Positions 63,347 through 64,000 of a stretch of DNA of 64,000 bases are shown piece by piece (position 1 is the first letter of the stretch; each line of letters begins with the position of its first letter). Below the pieces are notes generated by a model. That model was not told the DNA's origin and did not search any database. It was given only the letters and a program-made list of their open reading frames with translations. The stretch spans positions 37,077 through 101,076 of the forward strand of contig CAZLZR010000008.1 of the NCBI GenBank assembly GCA_964564015.1, read 5' to 3'. Origin of the DNA: Acetivibrio sp964564015. Its GTDB lineage: Bacteria > Bacillota > Clostridia > Acetivibrionales > Acetivibrionaceae. Position numbers and translations under genes: made by a program.

Positions 63347-64000
63347 TTAGGAAACTTTCCTGTTCCGATAATAGTTTTGAAGGAATTGCACCGGGGTTAG
63401 ATTTCCAAGTGCTGCGTGCCTTCTACTTCTATTATAAAAACTCTCTATATACCAAAAGATATCTCTTCTTGCTTCTTCAAATGTTTTGTAATTCTTATGA
63501 TGCAGGCGTTCCGATTTGATTGTACTGAAAAATGTTTCTGCACAGGCATTGTCCCAGCAATTACCTTTTCTACTCATACTTCTTATCATTCCATATTTCT
63601 CTAATTCCTCTATATAGTCCTTGCTACAATACTGACTTCCTTGATCTGAGTGATGTATAAGGCCTTTTGGGGGTCTGTGTTTTTTTACTGCACTTCTTAT
63701 GGCATCTAAACATAATTCTGTTCTCATGTGATCTGCTACTGCCCATCCAACAACTTCTTTATTATATAGGTCTTTGACTGCTGCCAAATATAATTTGCCT
63801 TCTCCAGTAACTATCTGTGTAATATCTGTAACCCAAACAGCACAAGGCCTTGAAACATAAAAGTCTTGATTTAACATGTTAGGTGCCTTTGGCATATTAT
63901 GGTTAGAGTCTGTTAAACATACTCTGAATGGCTTTTTTCTTATACTGTAAAGTCCGTTTGCCTTCTGAATTTTATAAACCCTATTCCTGCTGCATTTGAT
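63347..64000 (-). CDS. IS3-family transposase OrfB (5' end outside the window)
   Basis: DDE integrase-type transposase. The frame stays open from 63347 to the window edge; the part before the internal Met at 63893-63895 reads IKCSRNRVYKIQKANGLYS, the typical region of OrfB ahead of the catalytic core. Catalytic residues: D in WVTDITQ, D in IHHSDQGSQY, E in NACAETFFSTIKSE. The C-terminus YNRSRRHAALGNLTPVQF is intact. Within the window it is not broken, so the element may be functional. Confidence 0.92.
   Translation of the reverse strand: MKCSRNRVYKIQKANGLYSIRKKPFRVCLTDSNHNMPKAPNMLNQDFYVSRPCAVWVTDITQIVTGEGKLYLAAVKDLYNKEVVGWAVADHMRTELCLDAIRSAVKKHRPPKGLIHHSDQGSQYCSKDYIEELEKYGMIRSMSRKGNCWDNACAETFFSTIKSERLHHKNYKTFEEARRDIFWYIESFYNRSRRHAALGNLTPVQFLQNYYRNRKVS

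Larger units (their letters stand above)
63079..64000 (-). mobile_element. IS3-family insertion sequence, 3' part
   Basis: The element runs off the window at 64000. It comprises a truncated transposase and 270 bp of downstream sequence. A probable right end is TGACCC..GGACACT at 63079-63110, which has the TG start and GGACA box of IS3-type ends. The left end and target duplication cannot be checked here. Confidence 0.7.

Noticed and set aside
1..64000. CRISPR array
   Set aside because: No run of regularly spaced repeats with unique spacers was seen; repeats here are dispersed palindromes.

Overview
The window is AT-rich chromosomal DNA from a low-GC, Gram-positive, spore-forming clostridium. 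The best fit is the cellulolytic Acetivibrio / Clostridium thermocellum group (Clostridium cluster III). Two secreted glycoside hydrolases carry C-terminal type I dockerins, the genes yqfC, yqfD and pdaA indicate sporulation, and the block yqfC-yqfD-phoH-pgpH-ybeY-dgkA-era-yqzL-recO has the usual Firmicutes order. No assignment was made by database search.

Layout. 1-4.6 kb: tRNA-Tyr, murD, a nucleotidyltransferase-fold protein, tRNA-Leu, a leaderless amidase and the manganese exporter mntP. 4.8-6.4 kb: a FAD oxidoreductase fused to a Rieske domain. 6.7-10.4 kb: two cellulosomal enzymes, a GH5 mannanase-like protein and a GH8 endoglucanase, with near-identical dockerin DNA and a similar leader hairpin. 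11-19.2 kb: a receiver/CheA-like hybrid kinase, then recX, recA, murJ and cinA. 19.6-25.9 kb: ldh, then a MoxR / DUF58 / transglutaminase operon. 26-34.8 kb: glyA, an O-antigen-ligase-like polymerase with an AIR-synthase-like gene, DUF2225, a VanW protein, and thiI with a cysteine desulfurase. 35-45 kb: a PilZ protein, a c-di-GMP-I riboswitch with no gene behind it, and the recO-to-yqfC block. 45-57 kb: pdaA, three DUF881 paralogues, a YibQ-like deacetylase, a nucleotidyltransferase/phosphohexomutase fusion, a CBM25-like protein, an RmlB-like protein lacking its catalytic Tyr, DUF3343 and a Cys-rich protein. 57-62 kb: a type III restriction-modification system. 62.3-64 kb: a reverse rubrerythrin and the 3' part of an IS3-family element that runs off the window.

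Most of the genes are housekeeping. The unusual material lies between them. A family of about 243-bp MITE-like elements has two full copies with 8-bp target duplications and a 190-bp core identical by eye, plus three decayed or partial copies. Several smaller hairpin families recur: one near the 3' ends of minus-strand genes, one flanking yqfC, one behind two DUF881 genes, and a REP/BIME-like cluster upstream of the cysteine desulfurase gene. The strongest candidate for undescribed biology is the apparently stand-alone c-di-GMP riboswitch. It lies next to a PilZ c-di-GMP receptor gene and points into the 3' end of recO.
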